Part shown: positions 43,838 through 56,007 of the stretch, piece after piece
How positions within the stretch are numbered: position 1 is the stretch's first letter
Layout: every line of letters starts with the position of its first letter
DNA from: Panorpa germanica
Lineage: Eukaryota; Arthropoda; Insecta; Mecoptera; Panorpidae
Reading direction: 5' to 3'
Assembly (NCBI GenBank): GCA_963678705.1
Contig: OY783204.1
Location: forward strand, 24,686,759-24,750,758
Length of the DNA: 64,000 nucleotides
Notes under the pieces: generated by a model
Told to the model about the DNA's origin: nothing
Seen by the model: the letters and a program-made list of their open reading frames with translations, nothing else
Databases searched by the model: none
Translations under genes and position numbers: made by a program

Positions 43838-44511
43838 TGGGCTTGTGTCCTATGTCTTAATTTCTGTAAAATTGTCCTATATATTGATAAAGTTGGTTAC
43901 TAGAACCTCAAATGTTCAATTATTTTTTAATAACTCCTTATATTTCAAGAGATATTAACAATTAAAAAAGTTATTTTGTCTCTTTAATTATTAAAGGGAT
44001 TCAACGTTGTACACATTCCAACTGCATATGACATAATAACCGCTAATTACTATCTCTTTTATACAACAGAGCGTAAAAGAGATAGCATATTCAAGATGGA
44101 ACTCTGCCCAGTTTACTTGTTCAGACCTTACAGCTCATAAATCTCTGCTATATGTATTTATATATCAAAATATCAAATATTATTTCAATATTGTGTCTGC
44201 CGTAACAGGGTTAAATAAAATAAAAACTTATTATTCTTTGACTTAACTTGATTATTTCGACTACCAACAGCTATAAAACATTACCATAGCACTGACCTAC
44301 TCAACAAATAACTGACGTTAAAATGCGTTTCACGTCATACAAATAAGGCCGACTATTTCTAGCGCTAAAACTACAATTCAAATTTTGAATTGCTATATCT
44401 CCGTCAACATTTAGATATTTAATAAAATAGACACGCCAATACACATTTATTAACATCAATTTCAATCAACAATTGAAAAATCGACCACTAAAAAATGAGG
44501 ACACAAGCCCA
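43838..44511 (+). mobile_element. MITE-A copy, complete
   Basis: TGGGCTTGTGTCCTATGTC at the left and GAGGACACAAGCCCA at the right give about 14-bp terminal inverted repeats. It includes a short internal hairpin (ATCTCTTTTATAC / AAAGAGAT near 44050-44080) missing from some copies. No coding capacity. Confidence 0.85.
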
Positions 44512-46104
44512 TTCAATGAAGAATAGTTTTTTTTTTAAATAATCGTTTTGTCTCTTTAATAATTACACAAACCACACAATTATAACACAATAGTGTATTC
44601 ACTACTGAAATATTTATGAAATAAGAACTACGAACGGAACTGTATGTACATAAATTCGGATTCAGTATCCAAATTGTTTACAATTGTCGGTGCAGGGTCA
44701 TTTACGACCAGTTTTATTACCCATTTCCGTTAAATTGTTTGCACATGTGGAATTTAACTACAGAGATCAGACCCTTCAAAATTATTAAGACGTTATACCT
44801 AAAATGAAATAGATTTAAATATATTATTGAATAAATAAATTGAATAAATAAATTAAAATATTATTGGCTGTTTTTTCCTCTTTTTAATTCTCTGCAGCAG
44901 TCTGGAAATTGTCCACTCTTTCATCATTATTATTGGGCTAATATTTCTAAAATAGATTTAAATAGATTAAACCATTGTAATATCATATATTAAAAATGAT
45001 AGTTATGGTACCTACATATTTGGAATATTTTTCATCTGCATACTGTACTTACATATATATTAACTGTTTTGTTATTATAAGAAGCAAAACGGGAAAAGAA
45101 TTATTGAAACGCATCTTCATAAAAATGTATGTAAATAAATGGCAAACGACAATTTAATAACACAAACAAATAACATTTACTCATGTCAAATAATAATATT
45201 TTAGGTTATAATACGGCGTCCAAAATGGTGGTTTGTGGATATCAACATTTTTAACAGGTTTGAAAGAGATGGAAGTATATCTATTTCGTGTTTCCTCTCT
45301 CACCCCCTAAGCAAGTCATACCCCTCAAAAATAATCAAAAGATTTGCTCACAGTTGCTAGTCTATATTCAGTGGTTTGTGAATAATTAAAGGGAGAAAAT
45401 ACCGAAGGATGATACGTCACGTCCGAACATTTGACATCTCTTTTATACGAGTGTGTATTATACGTCCATTTAGTTTTATATTATGATTTTTCTTCTATAA
45501 TGTCATACGCAGAATTAACAAAAAAGGCAAAACTGATATTCAAATTTTAAATAGCTATATTTTCGTTACCTTTGCAATATTTAAAAAAATAAAAACGCCA
45601 ATATACATATGTTTAACTTAAATTTCATTCAAGAATGTAAAAAAGCAACCCCTCAATATCAAGTTAAAACTAAAACTTGAAATTAATCATTCACGCTGTT
45701 TCAACGTGAGAAATAAATTTGCCACAAAACATAGGGAGACTATTTCTATCTTATTCATTTGACCTATATGTTGGGAACCTTTGGAGTAGACATCTTTGCG
45801 AAGTCTAAGTATCAGGGAATCATTCAGAACATTGTTCTTTTCAACAACTTAGATATTTTTCTCCTTATTCTTCTTTTGTTTATGTAAATTATTGAATAAG
45901 TAGTTGGCTGCATGGTATGAGTTGAATTTACGCGACATGCTTGACCCGACTGGCCTCGTTATGTATTACTTTTGCTTTTATTTTCTATTTTATTTACTTT
46001 TGACAGTATAACAGTGGCTATACTTAGAAATCTTAGAGAATACTTCAGAGGGAGCTAAAGTTTTCTTAAAGGGCATAATGTATTAAAGGGTTACACCATC
46101 CTGA
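44512..46104. other. Intergenic stretch, nothing recognised
   Basis: AT-rich. It may include introns or upstream exons of the carboxypeptidase gene, but I could not identify the expected HPGE-containing exon. Confidence 0.35.
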
Positions 46105-46694
46105 CACTGGCGTAGCTAGGTATCGGCGAGTCGGTGCAGTGCACCGGGGCCCCCAAGCTAAGGGGGCCCTCGGACTTTTATAACTTATATTTATATTTTA
46201 ACGGTTTCACAGTGAAGTAATACTCTTAGTAAATAGTTATTCCCGACAATGCTTACAAAACTTTTATAACAAAAACATAAACAAAAATTCTAAATAGGAA
46301 TGAATTTTTTTTATTGAGAGTGTATTTCATACTCACTTCTGTATAAATTTATCGCTGAACATGAGGGAGGGGGGACCAGGCAAGGGTCTAAGTCTATTAC
46401 GTAATTCTCTCAGGCAGAGGTACGCATTCTAGAGTTGTTTATGTTGAGATTAAGCTGAAACAAAAGTAGCTGCAGGATTGTACTTAGAGTCTTAGAGCGC
46501 AATACTCATACATGTAGTAAGTAGTCTTGCTGTGCCATGCAGTGCACGATAAAGAGCTGATGATAAACTAATAGCTTTGTACCTTTCAAGTATTTATATA
46601 TATTTATATCTGACTTGAAAAACCTAAACAGTTTAGTTAGGGGCCCAGATTTTTTTTTTGCACCGGAGCCCTTGGTTACCTAGCTACGCCACTG
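46105..46694. mobile_element. hAT-type MITE
   Basis: 590 bp. Ends CACTGGCGTAGCTAGGTA and TACCTAGCTACGCCACTG are inverted repeats with one mismatch. The 8-bp duplication CATCCTGA flanks it (46097-46104 and 46695-46702). TIRs of the CAGTGGCGTAGCTAGG type with 8-bp duplications are typical of non-autonomous hAT elements. No coding capacity. Confidence 0.9.
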
Positions 46695-47447
46695 CATCCT
46701 GACATTTAAAAGATATTCATTCTTTTTGGCGTTATTTAGTGTTATATAACGTTATTTGGCGTTATATCTCATTTTTGATTTGAAATTACAAAAAGAAATA
46801 AAACTCTTTCGAAAGTTGATAATATTTTTGTTTTTGTATCGGCAACCTAAATAGCACTGCTATCCACCACAACCATTAAAAATCTCAGAATGTCTGTAGT
46901 TTTTACACAAAAAAAAATCTAAATTTTGGTTTTCCCTAAAATTTTGAAAGATTTTTACTTTCACTCATTGTGATGTAAAAAAAAAGTATGAATACTACTA
47001 TGGCAAGTTCTGTTAAAAATTGACGCAACTATTTAAGATTCCAAAATGGTATAATACTCTAGGCTACAAAAAAAAGTAATTCTTACTATTTCTAAACAAG
47101 AACCAAATTATCTATCTGCCTAATTACTTTATGCTCATATAAACATATAATAAACAAAAACCAAATTCTGAAAAAATACCGCGCTAGTCTCCTTCAATTA
47201 TTTGAAATAATAACAAAGACCAATAAAATCCTAGAAAATACGATAGAACGATCTGCATATTTATGTTTCTCAGATATACTATGACTAACCGGATATGATT
47301 ATAAAACGGAAGTACAAGAAATCTCCATCTCAGTTTACTTGAAATATTGTTATCACCATCAGGATTCTAATTTCATAATTTTCTATGCGACACACGTATC
47401 TGTATGAATAAGTTAGCATTTTTTTTTAATGTTGTATTATTTTACAG
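46695..47447. other. Probable intron of the carboxypeptidase gene
   Basis: Ends in the acceptor TTATTTTACAG before the first recognised exon. No exon was found in it. Confidence 0.5.
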
Positions 47448-50400
47448 TTACAGGTGCGGACTTACTGACGAGGATCTAAACAGAAGGTGGGGAGATCCAC
47501 ATCCGGTGCTACATCCGGAAATATTTCACGCAAAAGTGAGTCAAACTAATAATGATTTTACTTTGAAATTGAATTTACTAGAAAAAATATTACTTTGTTA
47601 ATAGAACGAAGACTTATGTAAAAATTAAGTAGATGGCAGTAGCGACAATGGTGGTGAACTTGGATAATTTTCATGCATTTTGTTGATTTGATTATATTTA
47701 TAATAATTTGTTAACAGGGACTCATGGAGTACGTTGTTGGAATAATGGGAATAACTCCAGAATTGTTTTGTGATTATCACGGTCATTCCCGAAGGAAGAA
47801 TGTATTTCTTTATGGGTGTTGTCCACAAGATAGTTGGAGGCCACAAGATAAGGAGTGCGGCTTTTCGAATGACTTTATGGTAAGCTAAATATATCTCTAT
47901 TTATTCCAAGTTATATAATATTTACAATTAATTAATACATAACCTTATTTGTAATAGGCGCTGCCACTGTTAATGGCAAGTTCTTCTGGGGCATTTTCTT
48001 TGTCGTTTTGTTCATATCGTGTGGAACGTAAGAAAGAGAGCACAGCAAGAGTTGCAGTTTGGAGACAACTAGGTGTTCAAAAAAGTTACACTCTTGAAGC
48101 TTCGTTTTGCGGTTGTGATCAAGGAGAACTGGATGTAAGTCTATATATACTGGAAAAATTAATTTAAAACTGATATTATTTAAAAGGAAATAAGAAACTG
48201 ATTGCGATTTGTGCTGAACAAACATTTTTATCTTCTTTCTGTGTAAGAAAGAGAAGGTAGATTTGTTTTTGCATGTGCCTCACCAGTTCAGAATCTGCCA
48301 CAAAGTCATACTGGATAGAATATAATATAAAATGTGTTGTAGCTGGGGTTAAATATTTGTGTACATGCAAATATAATCGATTATAAATTCATTACTCTAA
48401 TAAAAATTTCAAAACTAGATTTCAGAGATTTCTAAATGGGCTTGTGTCCTATGTCTTAATTTCTGTAAAAGTGTACTATATATTGATAAAGTGGGTTACC
48501 AGAACCTTAAATGTTCAATTATTTTTCAATTACTCCTTATATGTTAAGGGATATTAACAATTAAATAAGTCATTTTGTCTCTTTAATTATTAAAGGGATT
48601 CAACGTTGTACACATTCCAAGTGCATGTGACATCACAATTCTTGTGTAAGATTACCAACCTTACAGATCATAAATCTCTGCTATATGTATTTATATATCA
48701 AAATATCAAATATTATTTACAGCTATTTCAAGGAACAATAAAATTTCAATAATATGTCTGCCGTAACAGGGTTAAATAAAATAAGAACTTATTATTCTTA
48801 TTTGACTTGATTATTTGACTGCCAACAGCTACTAAACATTACCACAGCACTGACCTACTCAACAAATAACTGACGTTAAAATACATTTCACGTCATAAAA
48901 ATATGGCCGACCATTTCTAGCGCTAAAACTACAATTCAAACTTTTAATTGCTATATCTCCGTCAATATTTAGATATTTAATAAAATAGACACGCCAATAC
49001 ATATTTATTAATATCAATTTCAATCAACAATTGAAAAATCGACCACTTAAAAATGAGGACACAAGCCCATTTAAACTAACCCTTTGCAGTTATATTGCTA
49101 TGAAATACTCATACATTTTTATTATTTACTAATAATTTGATTTTTATTTTAGGGGTACCACCTGGATACTCGAATCCTGGAAAGTGTTGGTAAAGGCATG
49201 GTGGATTCTATCGCTGATTTAGACAGCAATGTCTTCATGTTACATACACCTGAAATAAATAAGTAAGATTTATTGCATATATTTTACTTTAAATGCGTCA
49301 AAAATTTGGAGGGATTTACAATAAAGGCCAAATTATGTTTTTAAATTAGAAAAACACCTTCGATCCTGTTACCCATTGCTCACATTTCTTCTAAAGAATC
49401 ACCTCTTTCCTTCCTATTTTTCCTCTTTACGTCCATATTTACTACTTCTATCTCCCTTACTTTTTAAGTACTTCTTCCAACAAAATTTATTTTATCTAAT
49501 TTGATTGACTTTTCTTTTAATTATTTCTCATCTTTATATTCAATCTCTTTCACCGTGAAGTTATGCTTGTCCTTATTCTTCTCTTTTATTTTCTGTTCAT
49601 ACTTCTACATCCTTTCTTCTTCTAACCTTACCATTCTTCAATTACTTTTCCTAGTTTCTAATATTTAATTTGTCCTTAACTAGAAATGCAAGAGTTCTAA
49701 TTTCTCTGACTCTTTTTCTATCTTAAATCTATCTTAATACCAAGTTATACATGTATCTATTCATTCAACAATATTTAATATATCAACCGAATCATATATA
49801 GGGTCTTTCAACAGGTGCTGTCATTTTAAATTATTAGAAAAATGCATTATTTCGATGACATTATACCAGATGTTATGTTCTGTTACTAACGTCAGAGTTT
49901 GTACTTAAGATTAAAGTAAAAATAACATCACTTTTCAGAAAAATATTGCGTTATTCTATTGATTTAAAATGTTCGCTCTTATTGAGAGACCCTATATAAC
50001 TACATATGATGATATTTGGGATTTTATATTTTTTTTAGAAGCAGCGAAAATATGACTGACGTATAAAAAGACTTTAATTATAAATAGAGGCAAGTCTGTC
50101 TGTATGTTGGTGTTGTATGGCTTTATGAGATGCTAATTAACTATTTGCACTTGGTTTTACTAATTAATACTAATTGATTTTTTTTTGTATTGATTCACTA
50201 ATATAATATCTATTATTTACTGCTTAGTTTATATCTTATCAAGAAATTATATTTAAACGTGAGGAGCTAGGACGGTACAGTGTCCGAGAGCATTTATGCT
50301 TAATCACGGACTGCCGCGTCTTCGGGTTCGATCTCCCGACAAGCGCTATGTTTCTATGGGTTTGCTTGTTATCAAATCTAATTTAATAATGTGTTAATTA

Positions 50401-50910
50401 TAGAAAGTCGTCCGTGATAGAACTTATCATCGGAAATAAACATTAAAGACCGACATAAATAAAAATAAAGAAAGAAACGTTATTTTTTAATTTTCTTTAT
50501 GATTTTTTTTTTAATGTTTAATTTGTGCAGTTTATTTATTATACAATGGTGTATTTTCGTGAATTGTTTCATTATTTCTAAAAATAATTAGAGGTTATAC
50601 ATATATTCACAAATTCTTGTTGTCCATAAATCCCCCTTCCCCCCGTTAGGGAACCCCAGCATTTTTAATTTATTAACATCATTTATACAAGTTTTTTTAT
50701 GATATAAATAACCATCATTAATAATAATTTAGTTCTGACATACTTTGCGCCTGAATAGCAGGCAGCTATACTACCACCTTAAATATTTTTATTTAATTAC
50801 ATAACTAATAAATGTATAATATTTTCAGGCCTAAATCGGAAGTTGTCGTTCTCGAAGACCGCTGCTTATCTGATATTTCTGAAAGTGATTCAGAAGATTT
50901 TGAATTATGA
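47448..50910 (+). CDS. Cytosolic carboxypeptidase, CCP1/Nna1-like (3' five exons)
   Basis: Exons 47448-47535, 47718-47879, 47958-48134, 49153-49262 and 50829-50910, all with GT-AG introns and a continuous frame, give the last about 205 residues of an M14 metallocarboxypeptidase. Such enzymes remove glutamates from tubulin tails in the cytosol. Visible motifs: DEDLNRRW (substrate-binding Arg), [18 protein letters not shown] (a zinc-binding His) and [14 protein letters not shown] (catalytic Glu). The [15 protein letters not shown] block resembles CCP1/AGTPBP1 more than CCP6. The N-terminal part with the HPGE zinc motif lies upstream and was not found. The protein ends in an acidic tail rich in Ser/Asp/Glu. 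The third intron carries a MITE-A copy and the fourth a SINE. A candidate poly(A) signal is at 51098-51103. Confidence 0.93.
48437..49069 (+). mobile_element. MITE-A copy inside a carboxypeptidase intron
   Basis: Complete copy, TGGGCTTGTGTCCTATGTC to GAGGACACAAGCCCA, between the exons ending 48134 and starting 49153. It makes up most of that intron and leaves the splice sites untouched. Confidence 0.85.
49263..50828. other. Last carboxypeptidase intron
   Basis: Donor GTAAGA, acceptor ATTTTCAG. It contains a pyrimidine-rich tract (about 49370-49730) that may be decayed LINE sequence, and a SINE at 50255-50480. Confidence 0.75.
50255..50480 (+). repeat. tRNA-derived SINE
   Basis: A tRNA-like head with the B box GGTTCGATCTCC at 50325-50336 is followed by CAAGCGCTATG and a tail ending in CATCGGAAATAAACATT and AATAAA-type repeats. 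Related bodies are at 5925-6060 (minus) and 61395-61690. Confidence 0.6.
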
Positions 50911-51249
50911 TTAAAAACAAATTAAATGATTGTGAATCTATTATTATTTAGGTTCTAAGCTATTTCTGTTTTTGATTTTTGTTCAAAATATGGGTACAAA
51001 CATTATATAAAATGGTATGGTTTTTGATTAAATTTTACAATCTGTGTTTAATACATATATATTGTATAACACTGTTTTATTTTGTGATTTTTATTTTAAT
51101 AAAATGTTAGATTTGTTATTTTTTTTTATGTTTATTTAAAATAAAATATAAAATATAGCGAGTATAACAAATCACATTATGTGAAAGATTGAGTAATATC
51201 ATACCACTACTAAAATATTTGACTGAAGTAATTGATATAACCTCTAGGA
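50911..51249. other. 3' UTR and flank of the carboxypeptidase gene
   Basis: Contains AATAAA at 51098-51103, about 190 bp after the stop. The flank ends at the hAT target duplication. Confidence 0.5.
51098..51103 (+). promoter_or_regulatory. Candidate polyadenylation signal
   Basis: AATAAA about 190 bp after the carboxypeptidase stop. The region is AT-rich, so this could be chance. Confidence 0.4.
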
Positions 51250-52649
51250 CAGGGTAGGCGAACCTTTATACATCAACGTGCCATTTTTTCTGAAAAATTT
51301 CGAATGAGGTCATTGACGTGCCATCAAATAATTTTGACTTTCTGATTATTTGGAAAATAATAATAATAAATACTATCTATCAAAACTCTTTATTAAATAA
51401 AGTAAACAAAAGAGGTACTTAAATTACTGTAAAATTAGTGTGACTTCTGTTGCTGCAGGTTAGATGACAAATAATTTATGTTAGGGTTGTAAGATGTTAC
51501 TTTTAGCAAAATGCATGCTGAACTGGATTCATCTGTCAAACGGTTTCTAACCGAGTTTTTAATGTTATTCATCTCTGAAAATAATGACTCACAGGCATAG
51601 GTAGATGAAAACATTGTTAAAATAGCATGATCCAGCTTCTTCAAACAGTTAAATGAGTCTGGTAACGCATTCCATGTTTCCAGAATTTTGTTATTAGCGT
51701 TTTTACTTAAATTACTTGTCAATCTTTCAGTTTCAATTAATTCCAACTCTTTCCTTGTTTCAATAAATTTTTGAATCCATATTGAGCTTAATCAATCAAC
51801 TGCATTTCAAATTCTTCAATTTCCAACCAATCGAATTGAGAGAAGTTCAGTTTATGAAATGACGCCACCTCAGGGCACATAATAAATTTGAGTATTTCCG
51901 ACAATTCTTTGAACTGAGAAAATCTCCCTGAAAATTCCTTGATTAAAGAATCGATCACAGAAATAAATTCTTCAGTAAATTTTTCTTTGTCTGCTGTCTC
52001 GTGAATATCAAAATCATTGATATATTTTTTCAAGTTTGGAAAATACTTGTAGTTTCTTGTGATAATATCGTTTCTGAAAACTTGCAGTTTAGCCTCAAAA
52101 GCGCGAATGAGATCTATCATGACAATAATTGTTTTGTTTGTCCCTTGAAGCTTTACGTTTAATGTATTTAAATGTTGGCATATGTCTGTAAAAAACATCA
52201 ATTTTGAAAGCCACATAACGTCCAACAACTGTGGGTGTTGTTCAATTTTTCCCTCATTTTGCAAAAACAGTCTGATTTCTTCAAAGCAATCAACAAATCT
52301 TTCAAGTACATTCCCGCGACTCAACCAGCGAACATTATTATACATCAGTAAGCCATAATACACCGAGTTGATTTCATCCAACAAAGCATCGAACTTTCGC
52401 TTGTGTAAAGCCTGTGACGAGATGAGGTTGACTATTTTTGTAACTACCGCCATTATATTATCAAGGGATATTAAACCACTCTTAGAACACAAGGCTTGTT
52501 GGTGAATGATGCAGTTCGATCCTACTTAAATACTACAAAATACCTATTACTTAACACATTTTTTACACATGTTTTATGATCGGCGACGTGCCCAAAATAT
52601 TGTGTCGCGTGCTATCAATGGCACGCGTGCCATTGGTTCGCCTACCCTG
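51250..52649 (-). mobile_element. hAT transposon, decayed and internally deleted
   Basis: 1400 bp between inverted ends CAGGGTAGGCGAACC and GGTTCGCCTACCCTG, flanked by the 8-bp duplication CTCTAGGA (51242-51249 and 52650-52657). It contains a minus-strand transposase remnant. The 5' part of the gene is missing, so this copy is not autonomous. Confidence 0.92.
51435..52510 (-). pseudogene. hAT transposase remnant (ZBED/GTF2IRD2-like)
   Basis: Two open pieces on the minus strand. The first (52510 down to about 51788) has NNVRWLSRGNVLERF, a conserved block of the hAT catalytic region in the group that includes GTF2IRD2- and SCAND3/ZBED-like proteins. The second (51746-51435) holds the C-terminal dimerisation motif YACESLFSEMNNIKNSVRNR, which is the hAT signature. 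Between them are a stop near 51788 and a frame change. The BED zinc finger and first catalytic segment are absent. Not functional. Confidence 0.88.
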
Positions 52650-52657
52650 CTCTAGGA

Positions 52658-54879
52658 CTTTCCTTTTCTCTTGTTGTCTCTGTCTAATACTATTCTTTGT
52701 ACAGTTTTTACAGTTGTACAGTTGTGATAAACACAAACTGTTTTTTTTTACATAACATTACGTTTTATGATTTACCGAAGTCAAACCTAAATAATTATGT
52801 TACATAATCGTTAAATAAATAAAAAAGACATTGAAAATCTTTTACTTATATATTAATTTAGTATTTAAGTTAAAATAGTTTATGTAAATTATAAAAAGCA
52901 TTAGCCAGAAAACGTAAATTTATGTCAAAAGATAATATTTGTTATATAATCTTACAAAATTTTATGTATCAGGTAAACTTTTTTATAATATATAAATGTT
53001 ACATATTCGTAACTGTGTCAGAGTTTTCAATAAATGTGTCTTTTTGTTATTTTTTAAAATTAAAATGAAAGATTATATAAACTAAGAAACATTAAAAGAT
53101 GAAAAAGGAATGTGCCCTTAATTGCTGTTAGGTAATTAGTCGTTAGGCATTCAGTTTATTTTATTGTAAAATTTTAATGATTTGTCATGAGATGCAACTC
53201 TAAAATATAAACTATTAATTAATTAGGTAAACCATTTAGATATCTTCCTCTTTGATATCATATTAATTTTGATTAAGTTTGATCCAACTATCCAGGTATG
53301 GACGGAAATTTCCTCTTCCATTTGGAACGTTTTTAGAGCGGCATCTGTCAGAGGTCGGCTTAATACTTGGTTCAGTTCCTTGATAATTAATAAATTATAT
53401 AATTTAGTTTACATATATATCTAAATCAATGGCGGACTGAGTTGTAATATACAGTTTCTCATAAAATAAAGGTTAAACCATAGAATCAAGTCAATATTCA
53501 TTCTAGTAGTGACACAGTTGCCATCGAGCAAAGTGACACTACGACCAGTCCACCACTGATCTTAGCTAGAGTTGACCTTCTAATATTAACAGAGATTATT
53601 ATTAACAGATTATGTTTCATAACCTATAAAAAACCTATAGAGTTAGCGAATCCTGCTTCTAGAAAGTATTAAAAATGAAGTTGTTCGCATTTTAATCCAC
53701 AATATAAAAGGCCAGGCAAAGTGTCGAGCGAGAATGTTAAAAAATTAACTAACAAAAATGCAAATATTACGCGATAAGTAAATATTAAAACTACCTGCAA
53801 TTGGCTTGAACCAGCTACTCTCATTCAGTTTCTAAATAAGACTTTTATATTACAATTAGAGCAAGTAGATGACAAAGTAAGACCTATATAACAAAGTAGC
53901 AAAGATCTAATTATCAACAAGCTAATAGACTGAACTTAGTGCTTGGTCATATGTGTACAATTATTATCCCTATGTGTTCTATATGATAAATCAAATTGTC
54001 TTTAAAATGGCTAAAGCGCATTGCAAAGTTGTTACGTTAAAAGTGTTGACTATAGATTAGGGGTAAATTTAATGTATAGAAAAGAGCTGATAATTTGCCA
54101 AAGCTCTAAGTAGGATTTATTTATAATATACTTATAACATAACAAACTTATAATACCATTAAATTTGAGTATAAATTTACGTAATATATATACCTAACGT
54201 TGCTACATAAATATTACTTGTTATTCTACTTTCGTATTTACTTGAAATATTATTATACACAATATTATATAATATGATTAAGAATAAAATAAGATATTAA
54301 TTGTTGTTACTGTTAATTAAAATAAATAAAGGATTTAATTATTACAAATGATATGTTTGTTTCTTTTATTATTCTGGTCTAGTTTTGTATTTTATTTCAG
54401 AAAAATATTTGTTAACCTCTATCCGCCATCTATGAAATAAATCCTTAACTAATGTAGTTGTAAGCGCGTAGAAGGTGTTGCGTCAATTCAGGGGTAATTT
54501 ACAGAAAAAGTGAAATAAAATAGTTAATTACAATTAAAATGATTCAAACTAAAATAAAAAGTTGATTTTAAAGCTCATTTTTTGATGACGTTTTGTCCGC
54601 TACACGTTAAATAGATAATCTGCATAATTAAATTTCAAATATCTGTACATTTCTAACTTTTATGAAAATAATAATAAAATCAAACTAATGACTTTAAACG
54701 CTGTTTTCTCTACACCTGTAACAGATAATTAAAAATGGTTTCTATTTTTAAAACCAGCGTAAAGAACTACGTTAGAAAACATGTATCATATGTATTAATA
54801 AATTTAACATTTTTATCAATTTTAACAAGAGTATAACCTTTTGATACAATTATGACGTTTATTCTCTAAAATAAAAAAC
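52658..54879. other. AT-rich intergenic stretch, nothing recognised
   Basis: No supported gene. About 54540-54880 weakly resembles the variant units of the 146-bp array (words like TTTTTATCAATTTTAACAAGA), so the array may once have extended further left. Confidence 0.4.
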
Positions 54880-56007
54880 TGCATTATTAGATTTAAAATA
54901 CCTACGCGATTCTGGCTTTTACGCGACCTTTTTTAAATTCATGGACTTTTTTTTCTAAAATTTTTTTTTGGATTTCTTGAAATTTTTTGATGCAGTTATG
55001 TTTGTTAGGCTTTAAAGTAAATAACTGCTTCATTACATTTTAAATATCTACGCGATTCTGGCTTTTACGCGACCTTTTATAAATTCATGGACTTTTTTTT
55101 CTAAAATTTTTTTTTGGATTTCTTGAAATTTTTTGATGCAGTTATGTTCGTTAGGCTTTAAAGTAAATAACTGCTTCATTAGATTTTAAATATCTACGCG
55201 ATTCTGGCTTTTACGCGACCTTTTTTAAATTCATGGACTTTTTTTTCTAAATTTTTTTTTGGATTTCTTGAAATTTTTTGATGCAGTTATGTTTGTTAGG
55301 CTTTAAAGTAAATAACTGCTTCATTACATTTTAAATATCTACGCGATTCTGGCTTTTACGCGACCTTTTTTAAATTCATGGACTTTATTTTCTAAAATTT
55401 TTTTTTGGATTTCTTGAAATTTTTTGATGCAGTTATGTTTGTTAGGCTTTAAAGTAAATAACTGCTTCATTACATTTTAAATATCTACGCGATTCTGGCT
55501 TTTACGCGACCTTTTTTAAATTCATGGACTTTTTTTTCTAAAATTTTTTTTTGGATTTCTTGAAATTTTTTGATGCAGTTATGTTTGTTAGGCTTTAAAA
55601 TAAATAACTGCTTCATTACATTTTAAATATCTACGCGATTCTGGCTTTTACGCGACCTTTTTTAAATTCATGGACTTTATTTTCTAAAATTTTTTTTTGA
55701 ATTTCTTGAAATTTTTTGATGCAGTTATGTTCGTTAGGCTTTATAATAAAGAACTGCTTCATTAGATTTTAAATATCTACGCAGATACTCAAAAAATTGC
55801 ATTGCTCTTAAAATCATAAAAGTGAACCTTTTCATCATTTTTAACAAGATTATAGTCTTCTTTCTATATGGAGATATAATAAAAATTTTTTTTTGGATTT
55901 CTTGAAATTTTTTGATGCAGTTACTTTCGCTAGGCTTTGAAATAAATAACTGCATTATTACTTTTTAAATATCTACGCAGATACTCAAAAAATTGCATTG
56001 CTCTTAA
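54880..56007 (+). repeat. 146-bp tandem array, left
   Basis: The word CTACGCGATTCTGG recurs at 54902, 55048, 55194, 55339, 55485 and 55631, and the next unit's CTACGC at 55777, spacings of 145-146 bp. Units are AT-rich and nearly identical. The last unit is a longer variant (about 196 bp) with CTACGCAGATACTC and AAGTGAACCTTTTCATCA. Confidence 0.92.
56004..56007. repeat. TTAA target duplication, left
   Basis: TTAA before the nested transposon; matched at 59572-59575. The uninterrupted variant unit (59764-59775) has a single TTAA here. Confidence 0.85.

Noticed and set aside
50325..50336. Possible tRNA gene from its B box
   Set aside because: No full cloverleaf could be drawn and the sequence continues into a SINE tail.
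54880..56007. Regular repeats resembling a CRISPR array
   Set aside because: The units are 146 bp, contiguous and without unique spacers, and the genome is eukaryotic; it is a tandem array.
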